Source: Oreohelix idahoensis | Lineage: Eukaryota > Mollusca > Gastropoda > Stylommatophora > Oreohelicidae | Assembly (NCBI GenBank): GCA_024509875.1 | Contig: JAMPIV010021232.1 | Span: 267,432 to 331,431, forward strand | Direction of reading: 5' to 3' | DNA: 64,000 nucleotides | Shown here: positions 39,801 to 41,784 of the stretch, in pieces | Position numbering within the stretch: the first letter of the stretch is position 1 | Layout: each line of letters opens with the position of its first letter | Position numbers and translations under genes: made by a program | Notes under the pieces: model-generated | Database searches by the model: none | What the model saw: the letters and a program-made list of their open reading frames with translations, nothing else | Told to the model about the DNA's origin: nothing

Positions 39801-41516
39801 CTGGAGCAAGTCAGCCAACATAAATACATTGGAGCTGTCATGGACTGGAATGGAGGCATCAAAGAAGAGTTGGATACCCCAAAAACCAGCAGCTGGAAGA
39901 CTTTCTCAGGCCATAAACTGAAGTTTCCTCAGCAAAAAAGAAATTGGCAAGAAGGCAAAGATGGCTGTTTACCGCTCCATATGCATGAAGGCATATCTGG
40001 AGTCATCCTTATATGACCACCAGCTGTGCACATTGCTACAATATATGTACATGGAAGTGAACCTCTGTCTGTGAGGCTAATTACACCCTCATTGACTCTT
40101 GAAATCATCCACACACTTCCAGGGATTCCCCCTGTGGTGAAACTTGTTGAGAACACAGAATTGCACACTAAGCTTGGAGAAGTCACTTGAGCCTTGGATG
40201 TAATTCTTTGACCTGGTTGACCGCATTCAGAAGAATCTCACTGTGGACCCAGTGATAGGCAGGGGGAGCTGAGAAGTGTGGACCCAGTGATAGGCAGGGG
40301 AAGCTGAGAAGTGGCTCTGTGCAGGACGTGACAATTCCTTTGGAGAGCCCAGAACCAGAGCATAGTATTTTAGCTCTGCATAGTTGGAGAGCCCCGTTGG
40401 ATGGCAGGGAATGCACAGTATGCCATGCGCTTCTTACTCCTAGCTTGGGACCCTATGTGACGATCCTCTGAATGCAAGCCAAGCTGGAGAAACTGGAACT
40501 CATGACTTCAACTCCATGTTTCAGAATGGCAGAAAAGCCACAGGAAAAGCCTAGATCAATAGTGTAGATAATACCAAGGACTCTTCCAACTTGGTATTGG
40601 CTGCTAAAGAGCGAGAAGCTCAGCAGCAGAGTTAAACAACAACAATACTGCTCCATCTATGTTCTGGTGTTGACATATAGATGCGAGTCATGGGCAATGA
40701 CTGTAAACCACAAAAGCCAGCACCAAACCTCAGAAATGAGGTATCTGAGGAAGGTGGTTAAAATAATAAGAAGAGACATGGTCCGCAACCAGGCAATACC
40801 TCAGGGCCTCGAAACCCAGTCCCTGAAGATCCAAGTGGAGCAGTCCCAGTTGCAATGGTTTGGCCATGTTAACAGAATGGAAAAAGATCAGCTACCACAA
40901 CAAATATGGGAAACTTAAGAGGCCAAGGGTCCAGACCTACAGGACGACCCAGAGTTTGCTGGAAGACAAAAATTAGGACCGCTCTGAAGGACCGAGGCCC
41001 CAAGAGAAAAGACAGCCAATCGGATAGTATCATGTCTCTGTGGCAAACCTCTATCCCCAGGGTAGAAGAGGATACGGCTAAGTAAGTAAACAATTGTATG
41101 AGTATTGTAAAAAAAGGTGAAGGTAGTCCCATAGCAGATGCTGTTATAGGGAGTGAAGTGTTAGAGACTTCACTATATTTGATCCATTTTTATGAGGTGG
41201 GGGTGACAAGTTCCCTTCTTCGCTGCCTTTGTCATCTGAATTCAAGCAACAGAATCAGGTACTCATTTGCATCTGAGCCGATGGAGCAAGACGCTTACCA
41301 GGTTTACGATCCTTGACCAGGAATTTTGCCACCAAAAAGCCAGCTCCATAGCAGCTTGGCCATCGGGCGCTACTAGAGTAAGTAATTTAGTGTCATTGTT
41401 TTTTGTTGTTGTATTTTTTTGCAGACAGTATAACCTCCCAGTGATACAGAAATAAAACAACATTTTCTCAGGAGTCTGTCTATGATGTCAACCTCAATCA
41501 GTACAGAACATGATGA
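2612..41516 (+). CDS. STAT: STAT-family transcription factor gene, partial (exon span)
   Basis: This is the one host gene supported in the window. Nine exons (2612-2692, 9939-10031, 17538-17673, 21115-21164, 21363-21457, 22332-22453, 26847-27002, 29316-29370 and, tentatively, 41472-41516) join in phase with AG/GT borders to about 277 codons. They cover the C-terminal part of the DNA-binding domain, the linker, the SH2 domain and the phosphotyrosine tail. Signature strings include [45 protein letters not shown] and FSKYYT, which resemble STAT5/STAT6 more than STAT1-4. STATs are cytoplasmic until JAK phosphorylation, then dimerise through SH2 and phosphotyrosine and bind DNA in the nucleus. The N-terminal and coiled-coil exons lie upstream of the window. 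The final exon and stop are unresolved. Introns are up to 12 kb and filled with repeats. Confidence 0.93.
3079..3430 (+). mobile_element. tRNA-derived SINE (same family as 35877)
   Basis: It starts GGGAGCCGCGCTAGTGTAGT, a tRNA-like head with an A-box match (TAGTGTAGTGG) and a degenerate B box (GGTTCACG). A body with two diverged GGAGTG(T/C)CTTCGACCGG segments follows. It ends in AAAAAAACAAAAAA and runs into the TA microsatellite. A sister copy at 35877-36253 shares the head and the internal repeat. Confidence 0.8.
3437..3521. repeat. Compound (AT)n-(AG)n microsatellite
   Basis: About 23 AT units followed by about 19 AG units, directly after the SINE A-rich tail, as expected of a microsatellite seeded by a retroposon tail. 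Confidence 0.97.
3703..3963 (+). mobile_element. tRNA-derived SINE with 10-bp target-site duplication
   Basis: It begins GTTGGGAGCCGTGGTAGCGC and carries an A-box-like sequence (TAGCGCAGTAG) and a perfect B box (GGTTCGATCCC at 3761-3771). A conserved tail follows (GTGATGCTGACCACATT..CCCAATAGGCCTCA..TGTAACGG) and then a T-rich end. It is flanked by TATTAGGAAT at 3693-3702 and 3964-3973. The tail alone recurs at 59813-59935. Confidence 0.88.
4028..4660 (+). repeat. Dispersed repeat R1, copy 1
   Basis: About 630 bp. Hallmarks in order are GGCATATCTGGAGTCATTC, GTGAACCTCTGTCTATGAGG, a GGTGAAACAAGTTGAGAACC segment, GAGTCACTTGAGCCCCAG, CCACAGGAAAAGCC and a 3' end of the form CTCAGCAGCCCAGTTAAAAC. 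Frames within it are broken. Four same-orientation copies are present (here, 5303, 20375, 39981). The copy at 39981 has a target-site duplication and a CAA-rich end, so R1 is retroposon-like. Confidence 0.88.
4805..5215. repeat. 64-bp minisatellite, about 6.5 copies
   Basis: The unit contains AGTAGTACTCCATTCTCAGAG, ATATGACTTGTATTACTGTA and TCCCTGAGACTAGGACTAG. Minor variants include GTATG/GTATC and GGACT/GGCCA. It lies between R1 copies 1 and 2, and its 3' end grades into a CTCAGAGCCATGCAGGACTG motif that also occurs in the 54-bp array at 7.1 kb. Confidence 0.93.
5303..5930 (+). repeat. Dispersed repeat R1, copy 2
   Basis: Same order of hallmarks as copy 1, ending CTCAGCAGCTCTATTTAAAC then CATCAACAACA. 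With copy 1 it brackets the 64-bp minisatellite in direct orientation. Confidence 0.88.
5965..6655 (+). pseudogene. LINE 3' half (family C), degenerate RT C-terminal region
   Basis: Broken frames read MRINQ..KTVFNE, then a [15 protein letters not shown] thumb motif, then [12 protein letters not shown] and an [16 protein letters not shown] basic tail. These are the C-terminal hallmarks of an RTE/BovB-like LINE ORF. It is 5'-truncated with several frameshifts. Related fragments occur at about 7745, 9385, 17700, 18535, 20110, 28995, 57190 and 58730. Confidence 0.75.
6677..7054 (-). mobile_element. 378-bp GC-rich retroposon with a 13-bp target-site duplication
   Basis: TAAGACTAATGGT occurs at 6664-6676 and 7055-7067, flanking a GC-rich block unlike its AT-rich neighbours. 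On the - strand the block ends in a purine-rich A-type tail (AAGCAAAGCAAAGAAAG), so the element was inserted on the - strand. No protein domain is recognised; open frames inside it are probably fortuitous. Likely a SINE or a truncated LINE. Confidence 0.75.
7055..7600. repeat. 54-bp minisatellite, about 10 copies
   Basis: The unit contains TAGTTATCCACATCTCAGAG, ATTACACTTTATCTCTCAG and AGCCATACAGGACTG. An A/G variant (ATTACAC versus ATTGCAC) recurs every third unit at the start of the array, giving a 162-bp higher-order period. Later units carry a short deletion (about 7400) and drift. Confidence 0.95.
7745..8095 (-). pseudogene. LINE 3' end (family C)
   Basis: On the - strand it reads [33 protein letters not shown] and a TAWDRKTW motif, ending in (GAA)n on that strand. 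It is 5'-truncated, comparatively well preserved and open for about 86 codons. The domain is the basic C-terminal tail after RT; no RT catalytic motif is present. Confidence 0.82.
8237..8748. mobile_element. piggyBac-like MITE, 512 bp
   Basis: TTAA at 8233-8236 and 8749-8752 flanks inverted ends: the left end starts CTCTTTCAGTCCCAA and the right end, reverse-complemented, starts CTCTTTAAGTCCCAA (14 of 15 match). There is no transposase. It contains a local ~60-bp tandem duplication (about 8425-8525, GATTAGTTATTCAAGGTAAA twice). TTAA targets and CTCTTT-type ends fit non-autonomous piggyBac-like elements. Confidence 0.85.
8753..9384. other. Unassigned intronic sequence
   Basis: AT-rich with a TATA-like stretch (about 8980-8995) and a TACAATTCAT sequence near 8860 and again near 9300. 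I considered a solo LTR but found no TG..CA ends with a target-site duplication. No coding sequence supported. Confidence 0.3.
9385..9840 (-). pseudogene. LINE fragment (family C), RT C-terminal region
   Basis: On the - strand it reads [33 protein letters not shown] and a DVETYIYI segment, the palm/thumb connection of an RTE-like RT downstream of the (missing) YADD motif. Frames are broken. It lies just upstream of the STAT exon at 9939. Confidence 0.75.
9939..10031 (+). CDS. STAT: STAT exon (DNA-binding domain core)
   Basis: Acceptor CTTACAG, donor GTAAGT. The 31 codons read [16 protein letters not shown] then [15 protein letters not shown], nearly diagnostic of STAT5-type DNA-binding domains. 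Both borders are phase 0. The G/T-rich anomaly begins about 90 bp after the donor. Confidence 0.96.
10120..11770. other. G/T-only low-complexity tract
   Basis: The + strand is almost devoid of C and poor in A, with many runs of 5-20 G, and a nearly pure T stretch at about 11530-11620. No fixed period. All open frames here are Gly/Trp/Val-rich or their Pro-rich mirrors and are not genes. It is either an unreadable G-rich satellite or a consensus artefact. Confidence 0.85.
11771..14500. other. G/T-biased sequence grading back to normal composition
   Basis: C remains scarce and the bias relaxes gradually until about 14.5 kb. No exon, repeat family or element recognised. The gradient suggests decreasing base-call quality rather than an element boundary. 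Confidence 0.6.
14501..15805. other. Unassigned intronic sequence
   Basis: Ordinary-looking AT-rich DNA with no recognised exon or repeat. A weak inverted repeat is visible near 15188-15214 (TGTATCAAGTTTACTTGATACA). Confidence 0.35.
15806..15838. repeat. 33-bp poly(A) run
   Basis: An uninterrupted A run. No convincing retroposon body precedes it, so it may mark an old tail or a contig join. Confidence 0.9.
15839..16239. other. Unassigned intronic sequence
   Basis: No exon, repeat or element recognised. Confidence 0.3.
16240..16443 (-). pseudogene. LINE 3'-end fragment (family E)
   Basis: The reverse complement resembles the fragment at 1555-1795, including the HLTLKT/CAAGAGGAAGACAGTGCT-like segment and the stretch ending in TCTATCAGAGTGCAC. 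It is degenerate. Confidence 0.5.
16444..16710 (-). pseudogene. LINE 3' end (family D) with (ATG)n tail
   Basis: On the - strand it reads [34 protein letters not shown] and [10 protein letters not shown], then (ATG)n. This is a classic LINE C-terminus with trinucleotide tail. It is 5'-truncated and open over about 68 codons, so comparatively young. Confidence 0.82.
16855..16985 (+). repeat. Dispersed repeat R2, copy
   Basis: Carries the ACAAATAGCTACAGAAGC / CTGCAAGAG / TTTCACGCAGGCTTCCTG hallmarks of R2, in diverged form. Confidence 0.65.
17115..17340 (+). repeat. Dispersed repeat R2, copy
   Basis: More complete copy: GAAAGAATAGGACTACCG (locally duplicated at 17121-17154), CTTCCTCAGGCATGTC, CATCATGTAAAACAAATTG, GAATGCTTTGATGCAG and a tail ending CATAGGGAGTGAATAG. 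Confidence 0.75.
17538..17673 (+). CDS. STAT: STAT exon (end of DNA-binding domain to linker)
   Basis: Acceptor TCTTACAG, donor GTGAGT. It reads [19 protein letters not shown] and later [15 protein letters not shown], the STAT helical linker. It ends in phase 1: the last base G pairs with GT of the next exon to make Gly. Confidence 0.95.
17700..18110 (-). pseudogene. LINE 3' end (family C)
   Basis: Reverse complement of the family C C-terminal region, with the WIGHT..K and GIPG/RGR motifs degenerated. It begins 27 bp after the donor of the STAT exon ending at 17673. Confidence 0.65.
18128..18180 (+). repeat. LINE family B 3' tip with (TAAG)n
   Basis: AGGACAGAAGAGGAATGACTAAGTAAG plus further TAAG units: the same 3' end seen at 22925, 27829 (reverse) and 41093. 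Only about 50 bp remain. Confidence 0.65.
18535..19215 (+). pseudogene. LINE fragment (family C) split by a MITE
   Basis: The left part (about 18535-18650, GGCTGTGAAACATGGAGAAT) and right part (about 18950-19215, the GTACACACATTG..CTTACAAGGCAGGCC region) match one continuous stretch of the 57.2-58.3 kb copy. They are separated by the MITE-like repeat at 18672-18945. Confidence 0.7.
18672..18945 (+). mobile_element. mariner-like MITE, diverged copy
   Basis: It shares its body with 24885-25195 and, inverted, with 27604-27814 (TTTGTTTTGGAAACCA, TTTTCAGATGTC, AGCCCAAAGAAAC, GTGTTCGGAT). Ends are CAGGTCTGTTACC and GTTATAGACC, an imperfect terminal inverted repeat. It sits inside a family C LINE. 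Confidence 0.65.
19280..19600 (-). pseudogene. LINE 3' end (family B)
   Basis: Reverse complement of the family B C-terminus ([16 protein letters not shown] region), starting with CTTACTTAGTCATTCCTCTT, the reversed TAAG tail. 5'-truncated and frameshifted. Confidence 0.75.
19735..19920 (-). repeat. Dispersed repeat R2, inverted copy
   Basis: GGAGCATGGAGCCACCACTG, CATTTACGTGTTCTTGCAGG and CACATGATGAAGTTGCC are the reverse complement of the R2 core. It is the only clearly inverted R2 copy in the window. Confidence 0.65.
20110..20320 (-). pseudogene. LINE 3' end (family C)
   Basis: CTTCTTCTTCTTTCAACTCC, then the reverse complement of the family C C-terminus (HALRK.., WNPQGM-like). Short, 5'-truncated copy just upstream of R1 copy 3. 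Confidence 0.7.
20375..20995 (+). repeat. Dispersed repeat R1, copy 3
   Basis: Same hallmarks as copy 1, ending AGCCCTAGTTAAACAACAAC and leading to the STAT exon at 21115 about 120 bp later. The (ACA)n end is clear. Confidence 0.88.
21115..21164 (+). CDS. STAT: STAT exon (linker, 50 bp)
   Basis: Acceptor CATTTTAG, donor GTTTGT. With the carried G it reads [17 protein letters not shown], the linker segment equivalent to SVSWSQFN of STAT5. It is followed by the shortest intron of the locus, 198 bp, which contains a run of about 17 T. Confidence 0.9.
21363..21457 (+). CDS. STAT: STAT exon (linker into SH2)
   Basis: Acceptor ATATCCCAG, donor GTAAGT. It reads [20 protein letters not shown], then [16 protein letters not shown] matches the STAT linker motif. 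It exits in phase 2; the GG at the end joins A of the next exon for Gly. Confidence 0.93.
22332..22453 (+). CDS. STAT: STAT exon (SH2 domain core)
   Basis: Acceptor CATTTAG, donor GTAATT. It reads [19 protein letters not shown] and [19 protein letters not shown]. The SH2 phosphotyrosine-binding arginine in LLRFSDSE is present (AGG at 22408-22410), so phosphotyrosine binding should be retained. It ends in phase 1. Confidence 0.96.
22650..22928 (+). pseudogene. LINE 3' end (family B)
   Basis: Reads through [22 protein letters not shown] sequence (CAATGGTTTGGTCATGTCTG), then GAACCAGGCCAAAAAGG, and ends in a degenerate TAG-AAG tail. 5'-truncated. Confidence 0.75.
22929..24884. other. Unassigned intronic sequence
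   Basis: No exon recognised. A 146-codon frame on the - strand (22985-23425) matches nothing I know. Around 23.7-24.6 kb the sequence has retroelement-like character (AATAAAG near 24555, non-coding frames), but no ends could be defined. It contains the overlapping hairpins at 24165-24201. Confidence 0.35.
24165..24201. repeat. Two overlapping, mutually exclusive perfect hairpins
   Basis: TAGAAGTGCAGT (24165-24176) pairs with ACTGCACTTCTA (24184-24195), a 12-bp stem with a 7-nt loop. GTATAATAGA (24175-24184) pairs with TCTATTATAC (24192-24201), a 10-bp stem with a 7-nt loop. The two stems share bases and cannot form together. Confidence 0.85.
24885..25195 (+). mobile_element. mariner-like MITE, diverged copy
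   Basis: Same body as 18672-18945 (TTTGTTTTGGAAACCA, GTTTTCAGGTGTCG, repeated GCCCAA motifs, AGCCTAAAGTCGGCC). It ends GTTATAGACCTGTA, matching the right terminus of the intact copy at 27604. The left end is eroded. Confidence 0.65.
25235..25680 (+). pseudogene. LINE fragment (family F), RT C-terminal region
   Basis: Broken frames correspond to a VLLYG-type segment, an EMWFLRK-type helix, a GHVMRR-like motif (GGGACATGTGATGAGAAGAG) and a final KLWHGN-type stretch. 5'-truncated and heavily frameshifted. A sibling lies at 37030-37240. Confidence 0.55.
25945..26155 (+). repeat. Dispersed repeat R2, copy
   Basis: Nearly complete: GAAAGAATGGGACTTCTGCC, CCCTCAGGCATTTCGTACAA, CCTCATCATTTAAAACATG, GAATGCTTCGTGCAGGCC and a tail ending CATAAGGAGTGGACAG. 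Confidence 0.8.
26635..26756. repeat. Two-copy ~60-bp tandem duplication
   Basis: ATTGAGAACCAGTTACTTAA..GGTGAATATCAGAATGACCT is repeated once with few changes. It lies about 90 bp upstream of the acceptor of the STAT exon at 26847. Confidence 0.85.
26847..27002 (+). CDS. STAT: STAT exon (C-terminal SH2)
   Basis: Acceptor TTTACAG, donor GTATGT. With the carried G it reads [20 protein letters not shown], then [16 protein letters not shown] and FVFSKYYT, as in STAT5 (LADRLGDLSYLIYVFP, FSKYYT). It enters and leaves in phase 1. Confidence 0.95.
27095..27235 (+). repeat. Dispersed repeat R2, copy
   Basis: GGCAACCTTATCATGTAAAA, TTGCTACAGAC and CACTGCAAGAG, then a diverged end. It starts about 90 bp after the STAT donor at 27003. 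Confidence 0.65.
27435..27570 (+). repeat. Dispersed repeat R2, copy
   Basis: CAACCTCATCATGTAAAACA, CATTGCTGCAGAAACTACG, GAATGCTTTGATGCATGCTC and GTTCCATACAGAG. Confidence 0.75.
27604..27814 (-). mobile_element. Tc1/mariner-like MITE, 211 bp, with intact ends
   Basis: Perfect 12-bp terminal inverted repeats, CAGGTCTGTATC at 27604-27615 and GATACAGACCTG at 27803-27814, are flanked by TA on both sides (27602-27603, 27815-27816). There is no coding capacity. It is the best-preserved of three copies. A TA target supports a Tc1/mariner-type transposase acting in trans. Confidence 0.88.
27829..28721 (-). pseudogene. 5'-truncated LINE (family B), long RT frame and (TAAG)n tail
   Basis: The - strand frame 28763-27837 is open for 308 codons. 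It contains the RT palm motif [15 protein letters not shown], the [14 protein letters not shown] and [13 protein letters not shown] thumb region, the [11 protein letters not shown] motif and the RWFGHVCRM and [19 protein letters not shown] tail. It ends in (TAAG)n. CATAATGAC at 27820-27828 and 28722-28730 flanks the element, consistent with target-primed reverse transcription. The endonuclease and the N-terminal RT are missing, so it is not autonomous, but the remaining frame is intact and therefore recent. The first codons of the open frame lie outside the duplication and are not element sequence. Confidence 0.88.
28816..28976 (-). mobile_element. 161-bp 5'-truncated LINE (family B) with a 13-bp target-site duplication
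   Basis: TTGTTAACATATA at 28803-28815 and 28977-28989 brackets the last ~160 bp of family B, including the (TAAG)n tail and the [21 protein letters not shown] end. It is nearly identical to the corresponding end of 27829-28721, only about 95 bp away, in the same orientation. Confidence 0.92.
28995..29245 (+). pseudogene. LINE 3' end (family C)
   Basis: AGGACACACATTAAGGAAAC, CATTACAAGGCAG and GAAGACATGGAAGGATC correspond to the family C C-terminus. Degenerate. It lies 70 bp upstream of the acceptor of the STAT exon at 29316. Confidence 0.7.
29316..29370 (+). CDS. STAT: STAT exon with the predicted activating tyrosine
   Basis: Acceptor TCTGCAG, donor GTAAGC. It reads [19 protein letters not shown]. 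The GGYI tyrosine (TAC at 29336-29338) sits where the JAK-phosphorylated tyrosine of STAT5/6 lies, just after SH2 and before a hydrophobic IRSIL stretch. It exits in phase 2. Equating it with STAT5 Tyr694 is inference from spacing. Confidence 0.9.
29371..29784. other. Unassigned start of a large STAT intron
   Basis: AT-rich. No exon or recognised repeat before the family A LINE begins at about 29785. Confidence 0.35.
29716..31174 (-). pseudogene. Family A reverse transcriptase, C-terminal two thirds
   Basis: Frames at 31174-30866, 30669-30142 and 30081-29716 together carry the RT motifs: [50 protein letters not shown], then after a frameshift [19 protein letters not shown] with the catalytic YADD, the [11 protein letters not shown] and [13 protein letters not shown] thumb region, and [13 protein letters not shown]. 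The break near 30866-30670 removes continuity around the QGC-type motif. The tail carries [18 protein letters not shown]. The first codons at 31174 derive from the hAT end, not from the LINE. Confidence 0.85.
31168..34311 (-). mobile_element. hAT-superfamily DNA transposon, 3.14 kb, nested in LINE family A
   Basis: Terminal inverted repeats are CATACATGCCACAC (31168-31181) and its exact complement GTGTGGCATGTATG (34298-34311). The flanks are GTGTTG/GTGTTG (6 bp). If the right end is set at 34309, the flanks are TGGTGTTG/TGGTGTTG, the 8 bp typical of hAT. The insertion falls between the codons for TGTTP and SEWNKG of the LINE RT. Subterminal CCTGTACAAAGACCCGCAAAA-type repeats lie at 31196-31275, with CCCGTACAGACCCG-type repeats at the other end. 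It encodes one broken transposase on the - strand. Confidence 0.92.
31314..33329 (-). pseudogene. hAT transposase (frameshifted)
   Basis: About 670 codons in pieces. The N-terminus has a BED/TTF-like zinc finger ([17 protein letters not shown]), then [20 protein letters not shown] and the [20 protein letters not shown] segment holding the hAT catalytic Asp region. [31 protein letters not shown] and [10 protein letters not shown] follow. The C-terminal dimerisation region reads [20 protein letters not shown]. Frame breaks occur near 32524 (about one extra base in a C run) and near 32390-32396 (a run of seven T on +). The first frames also overlap near 32787-32920, implying another break. It resembles the ZNF862/KIAA1586-like hAT group. 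Only a few single-base lesions separate it from an open frame. Confidence 0.88.
34280..35140 (-). pseudogene. Family A linker and N-terminal reverse transcriptase
   Basis: 35140-34646 encodes the basic linker ([57 protein letters not shown]), ending FISGK at a stop. The stop replaces a CGA seen in the sister copy at 55.2 kb. After it the frame continues as NNITLVRD.., [25 protein letters not shown] and [20 protein letters not shown], the RT start. It is cut by the hAT insertion at 34311. Confidence 0.85.
35343..35840 (-). pseudogene. Family A AP-type endonuclease domain
   Basis: 162 codons from [20 protein letters not shown]. Catalytic landmarks of the exonuclease-endonuclease-phosphatase fold are visible: the Glu in [18 protein letters not shown] and the Asp/Asn pair in [10 protein letters not shown]. 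The frame then drifts ([12 protein letters not shown]) and is lost before the usual terminal SDH motif, so the nuclease is inactive as it stands. The start is internal: homologous sequence ([10 protein letters not shown]) continues upstream. Confidence 0.87.
35877..36253 (+). mobile_element. tRNA-derived SINE inserted in LINE family A
   Basis: It begins GGGAGCCGCGCTAGCGTAGT with an A box, followed by a B-box-like GGATCAAACCC. It has two diverged GGA(TT)TTTCGTCGACCGGGA/GGAGTGTCGTCGACCAGGGA segments and ends in a 19-bp poly(A) at about 36219-36237. The duplication TGTTTTGCGGT is at 35866-35876 and 36254-36264. About 16 bp (TGTCAGTGGCTTCCTT) separates the A tail from the second copy, perhaps 3' transduced sequence. 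Same family as 3079-3430. Confidence 0.87.
36281..37029. other. Unassigned intronic sequence
   Basis: It may include more of the family A 5' end on the - strand up to about 36530. No coding or structural feature recognised after that. Confidence 0.3.
37030..37250 (+). pseudogene. LINE 3' fragment (family F)
   Basis: Reads [20 protein letters not shown], then IGRIERE and a final [12 protein letters not shown] stretch, matching the C-terminus at 25235-25680. Short and degenerate. Confidence 0.5.
37360..41093 (+). pseudogene. Near full-length LINE (family B), degenerate, split by R1
   Basis: About 3.1 kb once the R1 insertion is removed. In order it shows an endonuclease ([51 protein letters not shown] with catalytic Asp), a basic linker, and RT pieces (GKAAGHD-like, [33 protein letters not shown], GDILSPYLF, a degraded [26 protein letters not shown]). 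After R1 it continues with [29 protein letters not shown] and [16 protein letters not shown], ending in TAAGTAAGTAA. There are many stops and frameshifts; the RT box differs from FADD (AND in place of ADD). It is the parental layout of the truncated copies at 27829 and 28816. Confidence 0.8.
39981..40645 (+). mobile_element. R1 copy 4 inserted in LINE family B
   Basis: TACCGCTCCAT (39970-39980) and TACTGCTCCAT (40646-40656) are an 11-bp duplication with one mismatch. The insert is a full R1 ending AGTTAAACAACAACAA. It contains a local duplication, AGCTGAGAAGTG..GACCCAGTGATAGGCAGGGG (about 40248-40312). The host codons are those for MAVYRSTYV of the RT. This shows R1 is a mobile retroposon-like unit of about 665 bp. 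Confidence 0.88.
41115..41395 (-). mobile_element. tRNA-derived SINE (second family), inverted, truncated
   Basis: Reverse complement of the family at 56525-56800: a tail with AGTGAAGTCTCTAACACTTC, GCATCTGCTATGGGACTACC, a body with AAGGCAGCGAAGAAGGGAAC, and a tRNA-like head with a degenerate B box (GGATCGTAAACC). It lies about 75 bp upstream of the tentative STAT exon at 41472. Confidence 0.7.
41472..41516 (+). CDS. STAT: Tentative STAT exon (C-terminal tail)
   Basis: The acceptor CATTTTCTCAG at 41461-41471 and a strong donor GTAAGT at 41517 bound 45 bp. Read in the phase 2 required by the previous exon this gives [15 protein letters not shown] and stays open, exiting again in phase 2. There is no homology to confirm it, because STAT tails are poorly conserved. 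An acceptor 47 bp upstream would instead give a short terminating tail (see findings). Confidence 0.45.
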
Positions 41517-41784
41517 GTAAGTTGTTTTTTTTTAAATTACCATAGTGTGCATTCTTCCAGATTAGAAACAGTTGCTTCTTTTTAGTCTTCAAGTACCATT
41601 CTGCAGGGGGTAGGTGATCATATCTCTCCACAACTTTCATTATCCAGAATTGTTTTTCATCTGTTGTTGACTTCTCTCTGTGCCTTGTGTCAAACTGTCC
41701 AGTATGTTCACTCTGTTTGTCAACCTGTATCTATTTGTCCTTCAATCTTTCCTGTTGTCGCAATAATTCCAGCAGTCTTCTTAT

